Of a DNA stretch of 64,000 nucleotides, positions 22,641 through 34,580 are shown piece after piece. The stretch is from contig JAQFVV010012510.1 in the NCBI GenBank assembly GCA_028023455.1, forward strand, positions 2,705,420 to 2,769,419. Reading direction: 5' to 3'. The first letter of the stretch is position 1; each line of letters opens with the position of its first letter. Position numbers and translations under genes: made by a program. Under the pieces are notes generated by a model that was given only the letters and a program-made list of their open reading frames with translations, made no database searches and had not been told where the DNA came from. This DNA is from Epiperipatus broadwayi. Lineage: Eukaryota; Onychophora; Udeonychophora; Euonychophora; Peripatidae.

Positions 22641-23545
22641 TGTCATTATCACAAACCATCAGACAAACATTTTGAAAGTTAAGCTATAAGTTAAAAATAA
22701 CAACACTAGATGTCACTAGTTTTGCATTCTTCAACGATTTTTGTTAAATACTTATTATTGTTTCTGACTTACAAATTTCCAATTTTTTAACTTATCCTCC
22801 TTTATTTTCTCTCTATATTGGACATATTCAGGTTAATTTATGTTATAATGACATTTTATATTACATTCCTTCAAATACTAGTTAGCTTATGTACAAATTC
22901 AACTTGAAACTATGTTTTGTTTCAATAAAAAATAATCTACCTCTCGCATTGACTGAAACTTTTATGTTTTTCTTATACATATCTTTTTTTAATGTTTTTG
23001 AAGTATGACATAATTAAATTTCTTATAAAATAAAAATTTTATATATGACAATTAATTGTTTTTAATGGATTATATAATCGGAGAAATATTTTATAAATGG
23101 GAACTTGGTTTTTTTTAAAGAAATTAAAATCTATAACCACAGTGTTTCAAAACCCAACAAACAAAATCAAACTGGCTGTGAAGGCTGACAGAAGAATACA
23201 TTGTTGGAGATATATCTAATCACTAATCAAAAGATGGATATATATATATACTATTTAAATAATACTTTAGATGCAATTTGTAATGATATAATTGATTATT
23301 TATTATTCTGCATTCACACCAGATAATATTTACCTGTTTAAGGAGATTTATTTAAACTTCTTTCTACAAATAATTTCAATCTCTGTGGTCAAGTTACAAT
23401 CTTTAGTGTCTATATAAATATATGGGACCATAGATAAAGTTGGAATTCCACATTTATTGTTAAAAGGAGGTTGCCTTGACAGCAGTTTGAGATTGTTGAT
23501 TGCTATCTATATTGTGATTGTCTAAGTGTTGACTTATTTCTAATA
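22641..23545. other. No gene recognised
   Basis: AT-rich sequence with no supported feature. Confidence 0.5.
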
Positions 23546-23554
23546 GTTATATAT

Positions 23555-23627
<73 letters not shown>

Positions 23628-23632
23628 GAAAG
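23555..23632. repeat. Compound microsatellite (TA)n(GA)n
   Basis: About 16 TA repeats run directly into about 19 GA/AG repeats. The short ORF read across it on the minus strand is an artefact of the repeat. Confidence 0.95.
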
Positions 23633-23687
23633 AGTTTAGTTTATATGTAGTTAAATTACCATTACATCTTATTATTTTTGTACTATT

Positions 23688-23925
23688 ATACCCTACAAGG
23701 TTTGGCATAGTTAGTTGAGTGTTCAACTCCGGAGATCCCAGGATCGATTCTGGCACTCACAGTTCTAATGCTTGAATTTCTTTGAACTCTTGAACAATAA
23801 AACCATTAGCTGTTTATCCTGCATGGTTTGGCATAGTTGGTAGAGTGTTCTTCCCAGGATCGCTTCTGGTGCTTGTAGGGTCTGGCATTAACTTTTTATG
23901 AATTCCTGAGCAATAAAACTTTTTT
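23688..23925 (+). mobile_element. Tandem tRNA-derived SINE heads (second SINE family)
   Basis: Two similar ~110-bp units (23688-23795 and 23815-23925) each begin 'caaggtttggcatagtt' or a close variant. Each has an A-box-like 'TGGCATAGTT.GT.GAGTGTT' and a B-box-like 'GGATCGATTCTGG' (second unit GGATCGCTTCTGG), followed by a shared 'gaa.t.ctgagcaataaaac' tail. This is distinct from family C. Dimeric tRNA-derived SINEs are the likely identity. Confidence 0.6.
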
Positions 23926-26175
23926 GATGTTCTTTTATATAACTTTTACTTAGGATTATCTTTTCTGAACTTATATATATATTGTAACGATCTGGAGAAG
24001 GACTTAATGTAATCTGCACTACAGGGCGCCATCTAGGCATTTGAACCTAGAAAAATTTATAAAGTAGGCAGATACGTAAGTCAAAAAAAATTTTTTTTTT
24101 TTTTTATTTATATATTTTGATATCCGGTCATTAGCCCATGTCACTGGCTCAGGGAGTAGCAGAGATTTAATAATATAATATCTTATCTAATTATATTTCA
24201 ATATTAAAAAATAAATAAAATAAGCCACTTCCAGTAACATACAAAAATTTATTTACGCACATATATATATATATAAGATTTAACATTATTATTTTAATAT
24301 GTTTACTTTAACATTTAACATTATTTTTACTTTTATTTTAGATTTTTAATTTATATCTTAAATTTTATACTATTATTAGTTTGCACAGATTTGTTTAAAA
24401 ATGTTGAGTATAGATCGGTTACATAGATTCCACAGTCAAAAACATTTCAAAATAAACATAAACGATCAAAATACAAAATCATTGATACCGTCAATTGCAG
24501 AGGGAAATTTATAAGTAACCCAATAGCATTCACCGTAAGATGCTTGCATTAACACCAATAACTTAAAAGACATCCGAATAAATACATTTTAGATACTCAC
24601 CGTAAGGTATTAGTATTTACCGAATGTCTATATATATTTTGATCAAATATGAAAACCAAAAACATAATTAACCGGTAATGAACCCATGCAAGTGTCTATA
24701 CCCAACTTAAATTTAATGCATCTTTATTTAGAGTGTCGAGTATGAATAGACTACATAGATTTGCATTTGAAAAGAACATATTCAATCCTTGTTTAACCTT
24801 AGGCCAAAGGTTCGCAGTCAAACCAAACTTCAATCCATCTGATATATTGATGTGTTCAATGTAATTTGAATACGGCAGCACAATTAGGTTAAGAGAAGAA
24901 ACTGCTTCTCGTCAGATAAAAATATTACATCTATCTGACGATGAGAGCAATAAAAAAAACTCCATAAGAAGGAACTGCGGTCTCCATCTTATAATTCCTC
25001 CCATAGGCAAAATGAGTGTGTGCAGCATATAATAGCAATTCTGCCCATAGCGAATCTCGTACTACATCTACAAATTACACCAATATATCCAATCCATTAA
25101 CCTAATTCAACTACGAAACGAATAACCTAAGATTACCCTCCCCTAATATAACTTTACAAATCTATATAGCCATTCATGCCCGACTTAAGTTTAATATTTA
25201 TATAATTAGTTTAATGAAAAACAGAAATCATAATAAAACTTAAAGAACAAATAAATAAATAAATGGAAATGATTTTACAAAAGAAATACATTAAATAAAA
25301 TTATAACTAATTAATAAATAACATTGGTCAGATAGGATTCTATTTCTTAATTATTTTAAATACAGAAAGTTTTTAATTTAATGTTCATTAATTATAAAGT
25401 TCTTACGGTTTAAAACAGTTCATCTTTATCTGTTGCTTGCCATTTGAACATGAATTCGCATGCCATCCTAAAAAGATTGGTTGAGTTAGCCATTGTTTTT
25501 TATTTATTTATCCGGAGGTCTTTTAGTTTAGTTGGTCCTTAATGTAGAAAAAAAACCGATGTCATTTCTCTTTTTTTTTTAACAAAACTGAAGGGATTGA
25601 AGAGTGTGTCTTTTCAATCCCTTCTCCTTCAACTCCATACTTACATATATAGTCACATTATAATAACTAATTAACTCTTTTATTTTCAAACCTTTCCTTT
25701 TATAATAATTTTGTGGATTAACTCAATATTACGTCATGATGGTGAAAACCTTTTCGTTGAGGTCCGATTTCCCGATGGATTTCTTTCATTTGCTAAAAGT
25801 TTCTATTGTTTTCCTATCTGACCGATGTTTATACATTTAAATGCCCAAAGGCTAGTTTACTAATTAAAATAATCATTTCCATTTTACAAAAGATGAATTA
25901 ATTTGTTTTCAAACTTAAACATATATTTTTATCTCTAAATCTTTTCTGAAAATTTAATTTTAAACTACTCTTTTTTTAATAAAGTTTTATTTTAATAATT
26001 ATTTATCTGTGCGATTTTATATATATGCGAGTTTAAGATGATTTTTTTAATTTTCAGTTTTTAATTCTTAAAAAAGAAATTTTTATTGGCGAACTTTTTT
26101 TTATATTTACTAATAAAAAATAATGTAACGTATGTATGTGCCCATTACAATATATATATATATATATATATATAT
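23926..26175. other. No gene recognised; small repeats
   Basis: The stretch holds an 'acagggcgccatctagg' motif near 24021 and A/T homopolymers. A duplicated segment ('gttgag/gtcgagtat.ga...ctacatagatt') lies at 24403-24432 and 24734-24765. An imperfect hairpin at about 24896-24955 has 'ctcgtcagata' and 'tatctgacgatgag' arms. A perfect stem, 'aagggattgaa'/'ttcaatccctt', is at 25590-25623. A (TA)n tract at 26150-26175 abuts the LTR element. No exon was seen. Confidence 0.5.
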
Positions 26176-27754
26176 TGAAACAGATATACTGTTCCATGTA
26201 TATATTCAAAAGATCCCCCCTCCCATTTAAAAAAGATTAGCATGATTTGCAATGAAAAAAGGTAAGCTTATTTTTTATTTCAGAAAATTATTAGTAAGGC
26301 AAAATGCTCCAGGCAAGAAAACATTAAAATTAATTGGAATTCGAAAACACATAGCCAGATAATTAAAAACGGTCTTCTACCACCAAAAAGAATAACCAAT
26401 GAGTTGGGGGAAATGGCACGAACGTGGAAGAAAAATTACCACCAACACCAATTGAAGCAGGCATCATGTAAAGAGAATCCATTCTGATAAGCAGAAAGAG
26501 TATAAATAGGTTGAAAAATTTGGATTATCAGACAGAGAGAATAGTTTTTATTATTATCAGTTAAGTAGTTTTTCTTTTTAGAAGTCATATTGGATAAAAC
26601 AAGCAGAGAAAGTACAAAATATTTGGAAAATTCGGATTATCAGAGAGTGTTTATTTTTATCAGTTTTACTAAGTAAAGCAAGACAGAAAAATCAAAACTT
26701 AACCATGAAGAAACAATTTAACATGGGCCATTCATTAACTGTGCCAAGAACAACAAGTAAAAAGGTAAGAATTAAAAATAGTAGCAATTCAATTATTAAT
26801 GCTATGATAAAATTTTTAATTAAAGAAAAAAAATAATGGAGAAATACAAAAACATCAATTGTGTTCTATATTTCAAATTATAAATGAAACTGCTAATGAA
26901 TTTATGTATAAAAATATACATTCGCAGCAGACCAAGTAAATATTGATGTTAGAATAATTAAATGCTGTATAAATCATAAATGCTTAACTGCATATCACTT
27001 CTATGTGGATAATATAATAAAGTTTATGTGTATGAATATACCTCTATATTTGACTAAATTATAAATGCTCAACTGCATATTACTTATATCTAAATCAAAT
27101 AATAAAGTTTATGTGTATGAATATACCTCTATATTTGACTAAATGATAAATGCTTCACAAACCTAGAATTGCTGAGTTTAAGCATTTACCAAACAGTAAT
27201 AATCCTCAATATAATGAAATGCTGCATAAATCATAACTGCTTGACTGCATATACTTTATTAGAAGGACTTGAAAATGAATTATTGTTAAACAAACTGCTT
27301 TTAAACTTCTTCTCATAAGTGAACTGAAAATAAATCTTCACACATGGATACATATGGACTTGGAATGAATTATTGTTAAATAAAATTGTTGTTACTTAAA
27401 ATTACTCTTAGTTGTTCAATTCTATTTTTTTTTTGTTATTGCATCACTCATCATTCAGTGCAATTGTTCACGAGAATCTCATGCCTCCTGAGCTATGTCT
27501 GGCATAACTAGACCTACTTAAGTCAGGTTGTAGTGAGATGGAACTCTAGTGGCACCGTTTGGAAAACCAAACACAGAAATGTCTAGATGCTTCCAGTCTT
27601 TATGGTACTACATCCTCTGATGAGCAGGAAATATTGTTGAGGGGGGGGGGTTAACATCTGCATTGGAGAATGCCACTTAATAGTTCCTACCTGCAACATG
27701 CTCATCAAGAAATTGTTACAACCGAGGTAATAAAGGGGTTGTATAGTGGTTACA
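26176..27754 (+). repeat. 5' LTR of LTR retrotransposon
   Basis: This 1.58-kb block is repeated in the same orientation at 29946-31695 with few differences. It begins TGAAACAG in a (TA)n tract and ends in TTACA; the 3' copy begins TGTAATGAAACAG, giving TGTAA...TTACA inverted tips. It contains an 85-bp tandem array ('agtttatgtgtatgaatata' unit) with two copies (about 27021-27150) and a poly-G tract near 27642. The flanks on both sides are (TA)n, so the target duplication (perhaps ATATA) cannot be defined. Confidence 0.85.
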
Positions 27755-29945
27755 TTTGTGGCCCTACTGTGAGGCCTTATCTAGCTAGCCTATCCATAGA
27801 TCTAAGCAGATCACGATTCTGTGATATGAGCAGTGCATATGATGCAGTGATGTGATTTATTCAAAAAGGGGTGGAAAAAGAACATAAAAATGAATGGCAT
27901 AAATGGTAGATAAAGAATAAAACAGGCATAACAAAGACTTGGAGTTAAATCATGGTATGGATGGAGAGAGAAGCTTATCAAAATCGAAATAAAAAGTTAC
28001 AAATAAAATTTAAAAAAAATATTGATGATAACCAGATCAAAAACAAAAAAGATGATGAATACAGAAACTATAGAAAATCTTCCTGAGGAAGAAGATAAAC
28101 AAGAAATCAAAGCAGACAATTAAAAGCAGTCACAGAAAACAGGGGAGACATCCATGTTAGCCCAGTTAATGGAAATGATAAAAGAAAATAACAATAAAAG
28201 AAAGGAACAGAGAGAAGAAGACAACAAAAAAAGAGATGAACAGAGAGAAGACAACAAGAAAAGAGAGGAACAGAGAGAAGAAGATAACAAGAAAAGAGAG
28301 AAAGAAAAAAGAACATAGTGAACAGAGAGAAGAAGACAACAAGAAAAGAAAAGAACAGAGAGAATACAATAAAAAAAGAGACGAACAGAGAGAAGAAGAC
28401 AACAAGAAAAGAGAAAACAGAGAGAAAACAAAAGAGAATTGAAAGAACAAATCAGAGAAATAACCAAAATCCAAAATGAAAAATTCAACCAGTTAATAAA
28501 AGAAATAACTCAGTCTAAAAAATTGGATGAGGAAGAAAAAATTCAAAAAAATGAGACAGCTGAAGAATTTCATGAAACTATTCCAACTCAATCGACACTA
28601 ATAATCAAAACTGATGAAAATGAATCTAATAAAGCAAAATTAAAATCTTCTGATCTTCAAGAAGATGAAAAACATGAAAATGAACATAATCAAAAACTTA
28701 ATTCTCATATAACTAAGGAACTGTCCAATATAGAAGAAAATATTTCAGAAAAATTGTCTGATATATGCTCTGAAACAGCAACAGAGGTAGAAAGAGAAAC
28801 CATAAATCTGAAAGAAAAGTTTGTTAGTTTTCAGTCATATATAGAAAACATAAACAAAAGCTCAATAAACTCAAATCAAAAACTGAGTACAAAAAAGAAG
28901 TTACAAAGACAGTTATTAAAAATATACTTGCTGATGCAGGTAAAGAAACCAAAAAAGAGTCTGAAAACTCAGGATTTATAGATGTGAAAAAAAGTAAGCA
29001 ACAAGAAACTTTTACAAATAACAAAAAAATAAAAAAAATAATTGCTATGGCAGAAGAACTATTCAAAAATAAACCTTTATTTATTTCTAAAAATGAAGTA
29101 CCACCACGGAAGGGGAACAAGAGAAAAACCACAGATGGTGTTCATGGTCCATACCAGACCCATGTAATTAGAAGATCAAACAGTAACAAGGATCTGCAAA
29201 GACAATATCGAAGTGAAGAAGAAAGCCATCACAGTGATGTTGAGCATGAGAAACTTCCAAAAAAAAAGACAATCCGGAAGTGTGTCACCTCATAATACAG
29301 AAGAGATTTATAGGAGAACTGATCATGATCCTCAGTCTCCCAAGCCAGATTGTAGTTATAATTCAGAACAAGAAAATAGAGATAGCTGATGGAAGAAGTT
29401 TGTGAGTGGGATGTAATGATGCATGAATTTGTGTTTTTCATGCCAAGGTGAGTGGATGATTAAGTGGAGCTGCTTGGATGTATTGTATTTATGATGCTCC
29501 GAAGTATATGCTCGGCACTATCTCGACCTGGATGTTGAGCTCCAAGAGTAGTCCAGTGGTGTGTATATATAGGCCTTGGTCTCATGAATAGACCAAATGA
29601 ATAAGCCCCTAAGATTCACAGAAGTTGAGCATGGCTGGCTCAGTGCCAAATTTTTCCTGGCTCCTACTCTTAGTTGGATAATCCCTCTAGGTACAAGAGA
29701 GGTAGTGCTTAAAAATGAAATATTTTCTCATGACATCATGGGGCAGTGTGTACTAGTAGTTTGTGCTTGGTTATCTACTTATTCTGGCATTGGAGGCTAT
29801 AGTTCATGTATTCACTTTTCCAGCTCATCTTACCCATTTCATCAGCACATCTAAAACCAGAAGAGATGCAGTAGGGAGAAATGATGTATATAGTATGTGG
29901 AATAAAATCGTACTTCCAGGCGATTTCATCCCAAAATTTGGTGGG
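27755..29945 (+). mobile_element. Internal region of non-autonomous LTR retrotransposon
   Basis: 2.19 kb between the LTRs. It contains only a gag-like frame (separate entry). No protease, reverse transcriptase or integrase motif is visible. 'TGTGGCCCTACTG' just after the 5' LTR (27758-27770) is where a primer binding site would lie, but I could not match it to a tRNA 3' end. The segment before the 3' LTR ('atttggtgggtgtaa') lacks a clear polypurine tract. Confidence 0.7.
28025..29295 (+). pseudogene. Gag-like ORF, broken
   Basis: The frame opens at 28025 with 'MITRSKTKKMMNTETIENLP', a start typical of retrotransposon Gag. An in-frame TAA at about 28121 interrupts it. It continues in the same frame through 'MLAQLMEMIKENNNKRKEQ', then enters a run of charged repeats of the (D/N)NKKR(D/E)EQREE type (28200-28440), expected to form a coiled coil. 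The frame then shifts twice (about 28316-28440 and 28981). The remainder is Lys/Glu-rich, ends around 'KKKTIRKCVTS' at 29295 and has no CCHC knuckle. Length and composition suit a Gag-like structural protein. The defects indicate an element mobilised in trans or dead. Confidence 0.6.
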
Positions 29946-31695
29946 TGTAATGAAACAGATATACTATTCCACGTATATATTCAAAAGATCCCCCCCCCCC
30001 CCATTTAAAAAAGATTAGCATGATTTGCAATGAAAAAAGATAAGCTTATTTTTTATTTCAAAAAATAATTAGTAAGGCAAAATGATCCAGGCAAGGAAAC
30101 ATTAAAATTAATTGGAATTCGAAAACACATAGCCAGATAATTAAAAACGGTCTTCTCCCACCAAAAAGAATACCCAATGAGCTGGGGGAAATGGCACGAA
30201 CGTGGATAAAAACATACCACCAACACCAATTGAAGCAGGCATCATGTAAAGAGAATCCACTCTGATAAGCAGAAAGAGTATAAATAGGTTGAAAAATTTG
30301 GATTATCAGACAGAGAGAATAGTTTTTATTATTATCAGTTAAGTAGTTTTTCTTTTTAGAAGTCATCTTGGATAAAACAAGCAGAGAAAGTACAAAATAT
30401 TTGGAAAATTTGGATTATCAGAAAGTGTTTATTTTTATCAGTTTTACTAAGTAAAGCAAGACAGAAAAATCAAAACTTAACCATGAAGAAACAATTTAAC
30501 ATGGGCAGTTGACCTGCTTTTTTCTCTCCATCCACGATCATGAAGTAAGCTCCAGCCTGTCTACTGTACCATTCATTAAGCCCCCATTGGTATTGAAAAG
30601 AAAACAACAAGTAAAAAGGTAAGAATTAAAAAAATAGTAGCAATTAAATTATTAATGCTATGATAAAAATTTTAATTAAAAAAAAAAATTAATGGAGAAA
30701 TACAAAAACGTCAATTGTGTTCTATATTTCAAATTGTAAATGAAACTGCTAATGAATTTATGTATAAAAATATACATTCGCAGCAGACCAAGTAAATATT
30801 TATGTTAGAATAATTAAATGCTGTATAAATCATAAATGCTTAACTGCATATCACTTCTATGTGGATAATATAATAAAGTTTATGTGTATGAATATACCTC
30901 TATATTTGACTAAATTATAAATGCTCAACTACATATTACTTATATCTAAATCAAATAATAAAGTTTATGTGTATGAATATACCTCTATATTTGACTAAAT
31001 TATAAATGTTCAACTGCATATTACTTATATATAAATCAAATAATAAAGTTTATGTGTATGAATATACCTCTATATTTGACTAAATGATACATGCTTCACA
31101 AACCTAGAATTGCTGAGATTAAGTGTTTACCAACCGGTAATAATCCTCAATATAATGAAATGCTGTATAAATTATAACTGCTTGACTGCATATATTTTAT
31201 TAGAAGGACTTGAAAATCAATTATTGTTAAACAAACTGCTTTTAAACTTCTCATAAGTGAACTGAAAATAAATCTTCACACATGGATACATATGGACTTT
31301 GAATGAATTATTGTTAAATAAAATTGTTGTTACTTAAAATTACTCTTAGTTGTTCAATTCTATTTTTTTTGTTATTGCATCACTCATCATTCAGTGCACT
31401 TGTTCACGAGAATCTCATGCCTCCTGAGCTATGTCTGGCATAGCTAGACCTACGTAAGTCAGGTTGTAGTGAGATGGAACTCTAGTGGCGCCATTTGGAA
31501 AACCAAACACAGAAATGTCTAGGTGCTTCCAGTCTCTATGGTGCTACATCCTCTGATGAGCATGAAATATTGTTGTGGGGGGGGGGGTAACATCTGCATT
31601 GGGGAATGTCACTCGATACTTTTTTCCTGCAACATGCTCATCAGGAAATTGTTACAACCGAGGTAATAAAGGGTTTGTATGGTGGTCGGGTTACA
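29946..31695 (+). repeat. 3' LTR of LTR retrotransposon
   Basis: Direct copy of 26176-27754, by eye well above 95% identical outside indels. It is longer for two reasons. The 85-bp tandem unit is present three times (about 30878-31085) rather than twice. About 60 extra bases lie at 30507-30568, starting 'agttgacctgcttttttctc'. A poly-C run of 14 (about 29991-30002) and a poly-G run near 31577 are length-variable versus the 5' LTR. It ends GGTTACA followed by (TA)n. Confidence 0.85.
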
Positions 31696-32439
31696 ATATA
31701 TATATATATACACATATCAAATATGACACAAGAGTGAATCTTGATAATACTCAAAGCACAAATAAGAAGTGATATTATGTTATCTAATAACAATATCTGA
31801 TTGAAGATGAACAGCTTTATGATACACAATTTTATAGCAAGGTAATGACCACATGGTTAGTTTCTTGTTAAATCAATGCCCATTCTTTACAGTAATTTTA
31901 TATAATTTACAATGTTTTAAACATGTATTTTGTATATTTTTTAAATTCCATTTGATTATTTTAATAAAATAAACTTTAAACTATCCGCAAATCGCATTCT
32001 ACGGTTTCTTGCAGTCTATAGATAGCATGATGATGCTACTACTGTGCATTAATTGTGGTCCATGAATTATAATTTTTTTACATAAATTAAATGCCTTTAA
32101 ATTTATATATTTGACCTTTACATTTTTTAACAGACTAGTCCTATCACTGTTGGATTAAGCAGGGAATATTGTTGAAGAGCAACCCTTTGTCTATTATAAT
32201 GAAAGGGCAGAATTTTAGCTAACTGAGCACTCCTACGAAATTTATTTAACTTGTAAAACCTATACAAATATTAAATAAAAATATTTTAATTTCCAGCATT
32301 GTAAAATTTTCTAAAGTTGTCTATAAAATTTTCTTTTGAACTTTAATTTACAGAATCAAAATGCTCTAAATAATTAAATAAACATGTTATATTATTTTTA
32401 ATAGGAATTATAGTATTAAACTACTAAACATCATACGAT
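31696..32439. other. No gene recognised
   Basis: AT-rich sequence after the 3' LTR; no supported exon, RNA or repeat. Confidence 0.5.
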
Positions 32440-32690
32440 CATCTTTCTTTATGCTTTTTTCTAATAAGGTAAAAGGTGGCCGCTGGAGGGTTGCATTAGA
32501 TCCTAAGATCTAAGTGCAGAGTTCTCATATTCAAGGCTCCTCACTGGTAAAAGCTAGAAACTAGTCTGAGGATATGGATGAGTAGGCACTAGATAGGGAT
32601 ATTATGTACAAGTCTTCTGGTATCCATTGATTACCCTGGATTGCACTGAATGGCATTACTGGTTAGAGAGTATTGCCTGTTTTAACTGCT
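32440..32690 (+). mobile_element. Family B single arm, ribozyme decayed
   Basis: Runs from 'aaggtggccgctggagg' to 'gagagtattgcctgtttt'. Compared with the arm at 7262-7439, the hammerhead box reads CTGGTAA and stem II is deleted to 'aagcta'. GAAACTAGTC is still present at 32557-32566. Predicted inactive. Confidence 0.7.
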
Positions 32691-32889
32691 TGAGCAAGTA
32701 CAAGAAATGGTGATAATGGATGTTTAGTGGTTTAATACCAATCCTGCCTAATATGATAGTGGTTGCTATGATTATTAAAGAACCAAAGTCATCAAAATGT
32801 AAAGGTATTGAACTGAGTTTAGACCTATATGACTATATGAGTTAATGAGTTTAGATTGAAAATATTGTGTTTTCAATTTTAGACTCACA

Positions 32890-33125
32890 GTTTTGTAGTT
32901 AAGTAGAGATAAAAGATCACTGCTGGAAAGTTGTATTAGATTCTAAGATCTAGGTGCAGTGCTCTCAGATCCAAGGCTCTTCCCTGATGAAACTCACAAG
33001 CTAGAAACTAGTCTGGGGATATTGGATGAGTTAGCACTAGATAGGGATTTTATGCCTTCTCGCATCAGTTGATTACTCTGGCTTGCATTGAATGACACTA
33101 CAGTATAGAGAGTTTACCTTCTGTT
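32890..33125 (+). mobile_element. Family B single arm with intact hammerhead core
   Basis: A second single arm in the same orientation, about 440 bp downstream of the first. Together they form a direct pair of family B units ('ttagat.ctaagatcta.gtgc' opens both). It carries the best family B ribozyme core. Confidence 0.75.
32969..33030 (+). ncRNA. Family B hammerhead ribozyme (type I), GUC triplet
   Basis: In order: ATCCAA (32969-32974); CTCTTCC; CTGATGA (32984-32990); stem II region (32991-33003, apical ACAA); GAAA (33004-33007); a CTAG-type mini stem III; the GTC cleavage triplet ending at 33013; then TGGGGA..TTGGAT. Proximal stem I pairs (with G-U) except the first pair, and the distal ATCCAA/TTGGAT helix is perfect. 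All catalytic core bases are kept. Stem II is weak, so activity is uncertain. Combining this with the foldback copies at 7187-7330 gives a clear family consensus. Confidence 0.7.
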
Positions 33126-34054
33126 TAAGAAGTTATAGTACTAATAATAACAATTTTTAAAATGTTAAGAAAAAAAATGACTTAATGTCTTTGCCTTTTA
33201 AATGTCTCATAATTTTTTAAAAATGAAATAATAAAAAATTAGCTTAGAGGAGAGGTGTTATTCTAAATAATTTATTGAATAATACAAGATAAAGATGAAA
33301 GAAATGTCATTCTCAAGATTGTTTATAGTATTCCATGTTTTGTAAATACTTATACATAGGCCAAATTAGTTTGAGCTTAAATGAAAGAATGAAAATTAAT
33401 GAAAGCAAAATAAAAAATAATTCAAGCCATAAGTTCATATTTTAGTAGGATAGTTAATTTTTTTTGCAATGAATGAAGTGAAGAAAGAATTTGAAGAATC
33501 TCTTTTAATAAAGATTTATGACCCTGAAGCTATTAATATATTTAAAAGTACTTTTAATATTAAAAGTAGCTGGAATATGGTATGGAGTCATTAAAAAGTA
33601 GGATATTATATATTTGATTAGTATTTTGTTTACTTTGCAGAGAAAGTCTACTTTGGCAAAGGAATTATTGGCTGCAAATAAATTTTGGTTAGTTATTTAA
33701 TTGTGAATTGGTATATTAAATTATATTAAAATATTGCTACATGTTGATTTATAAGTGTCAAACTTATGCATCTTACATATTTAACATCATCCATATAGAT
33801 TGATAATATTTTCAACCAAGTACAATCCTTAAATACTGTTTAAAATTAATATATATATGTTTTGTAATTTCGTGGGTATTGTTTCTGATTTTATTCAAAT
33901 ATACATTCTTGAAGCTTATTAAGAAAAACATCTGAAAAAGATCTGCGTCTCATACTAAACCAACATTATTTAATTGGTCCTAATCACAATTCTTACAGAT
34001 GTTTTCATTATTTGTTCAGTATTTATCCAATATCAAGGTATTATAAAGTGATGT
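33126..34054. other. No gene recognised; faint family A trace
   Basis: AT-rich. Around 33935-34000 the order 'catactaaaccaacatt..ttaattggtcctaatcacaatt' resembles an eroded family A ribozyme region on the minus strand; the core is gone. Confidence 0.4.
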
Positions 34055-34580
34055 CTTGTAAAATGAAAATACACCCAGAAAAGGTAGTTTTTAATAATAT
34101 TTAGTTTTATTATTGCCTAGCATGCTTTCAATATATTTTTACTATATCATACTCATGGCATATAGTGGTATGATTAACTGTTCATGTATAATTTAAAATT
34201 TAATTTGAATATTTAAATTGCTCATTTCTTTGAAATGGTGGTACACTTGTTTCTTTTTTGTTAATAGAAAAACGGTCACCCGCTTTTTTAATCTTATATC
34301 CCCCCCCCCCCTCTCTGTACACTATCTCAGCTTTTAGCTCTAATCTATGATCAGTTTTCTGCTCCTGATCTGTAAATATTGAAGTGTGTTTTTTTGTCTC
34401 TGAGGGCTCTATTATATAAATATCTGTGTTGAGCATAAATAACCCTTTAATCACACCACTATATCCAATGAATATGATATAGTAAAAATATATTGAAAGC
34501 ATGCTAGACAGTAATAAAGCTAAATATTATTTTACAAAAACAATATATTCTGTGTGTATTTTAATTTTACCAGATATTAT
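34055..34580. repeat. Family G inverted-repeat element
   Basis: Terminal inverted repeats of about 115 bp (about 34055-34170 and 34455-34578), near-perfect around 'gcatgctttcaatatatttt' and its complement. They enclose about 285 bp with a poly-C run (34309-34318). The ORF on the minus strand (34200-34502) spans arm and interior and has no domain. A fragment resembling the arm ('agcatactttcaataca') lies near 35965. Confidence 0.65.

Noticed and set aside
23547-23756. Minus-strand ORF with Ser-Leu and Tyr-Ile repeats
   Set aside because: Product of the (GA)n(TA)n microsatellite and the start of a SINE.
24896-24955. CTGACGA on both sides of a hairpin, resembling a hammerhead box
   Set aside because: No GAAA box, cleavage triplet or stem I partner at the right spacing; only a simple inverted repeat.
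28107-28488. Three minus-strand frames rich in Leu/Phe/Ser opposite the gag-like region
   Set aside because: They are complements of the Lys/Glu-rich repeat and only look like membrane proteins; no independent support.
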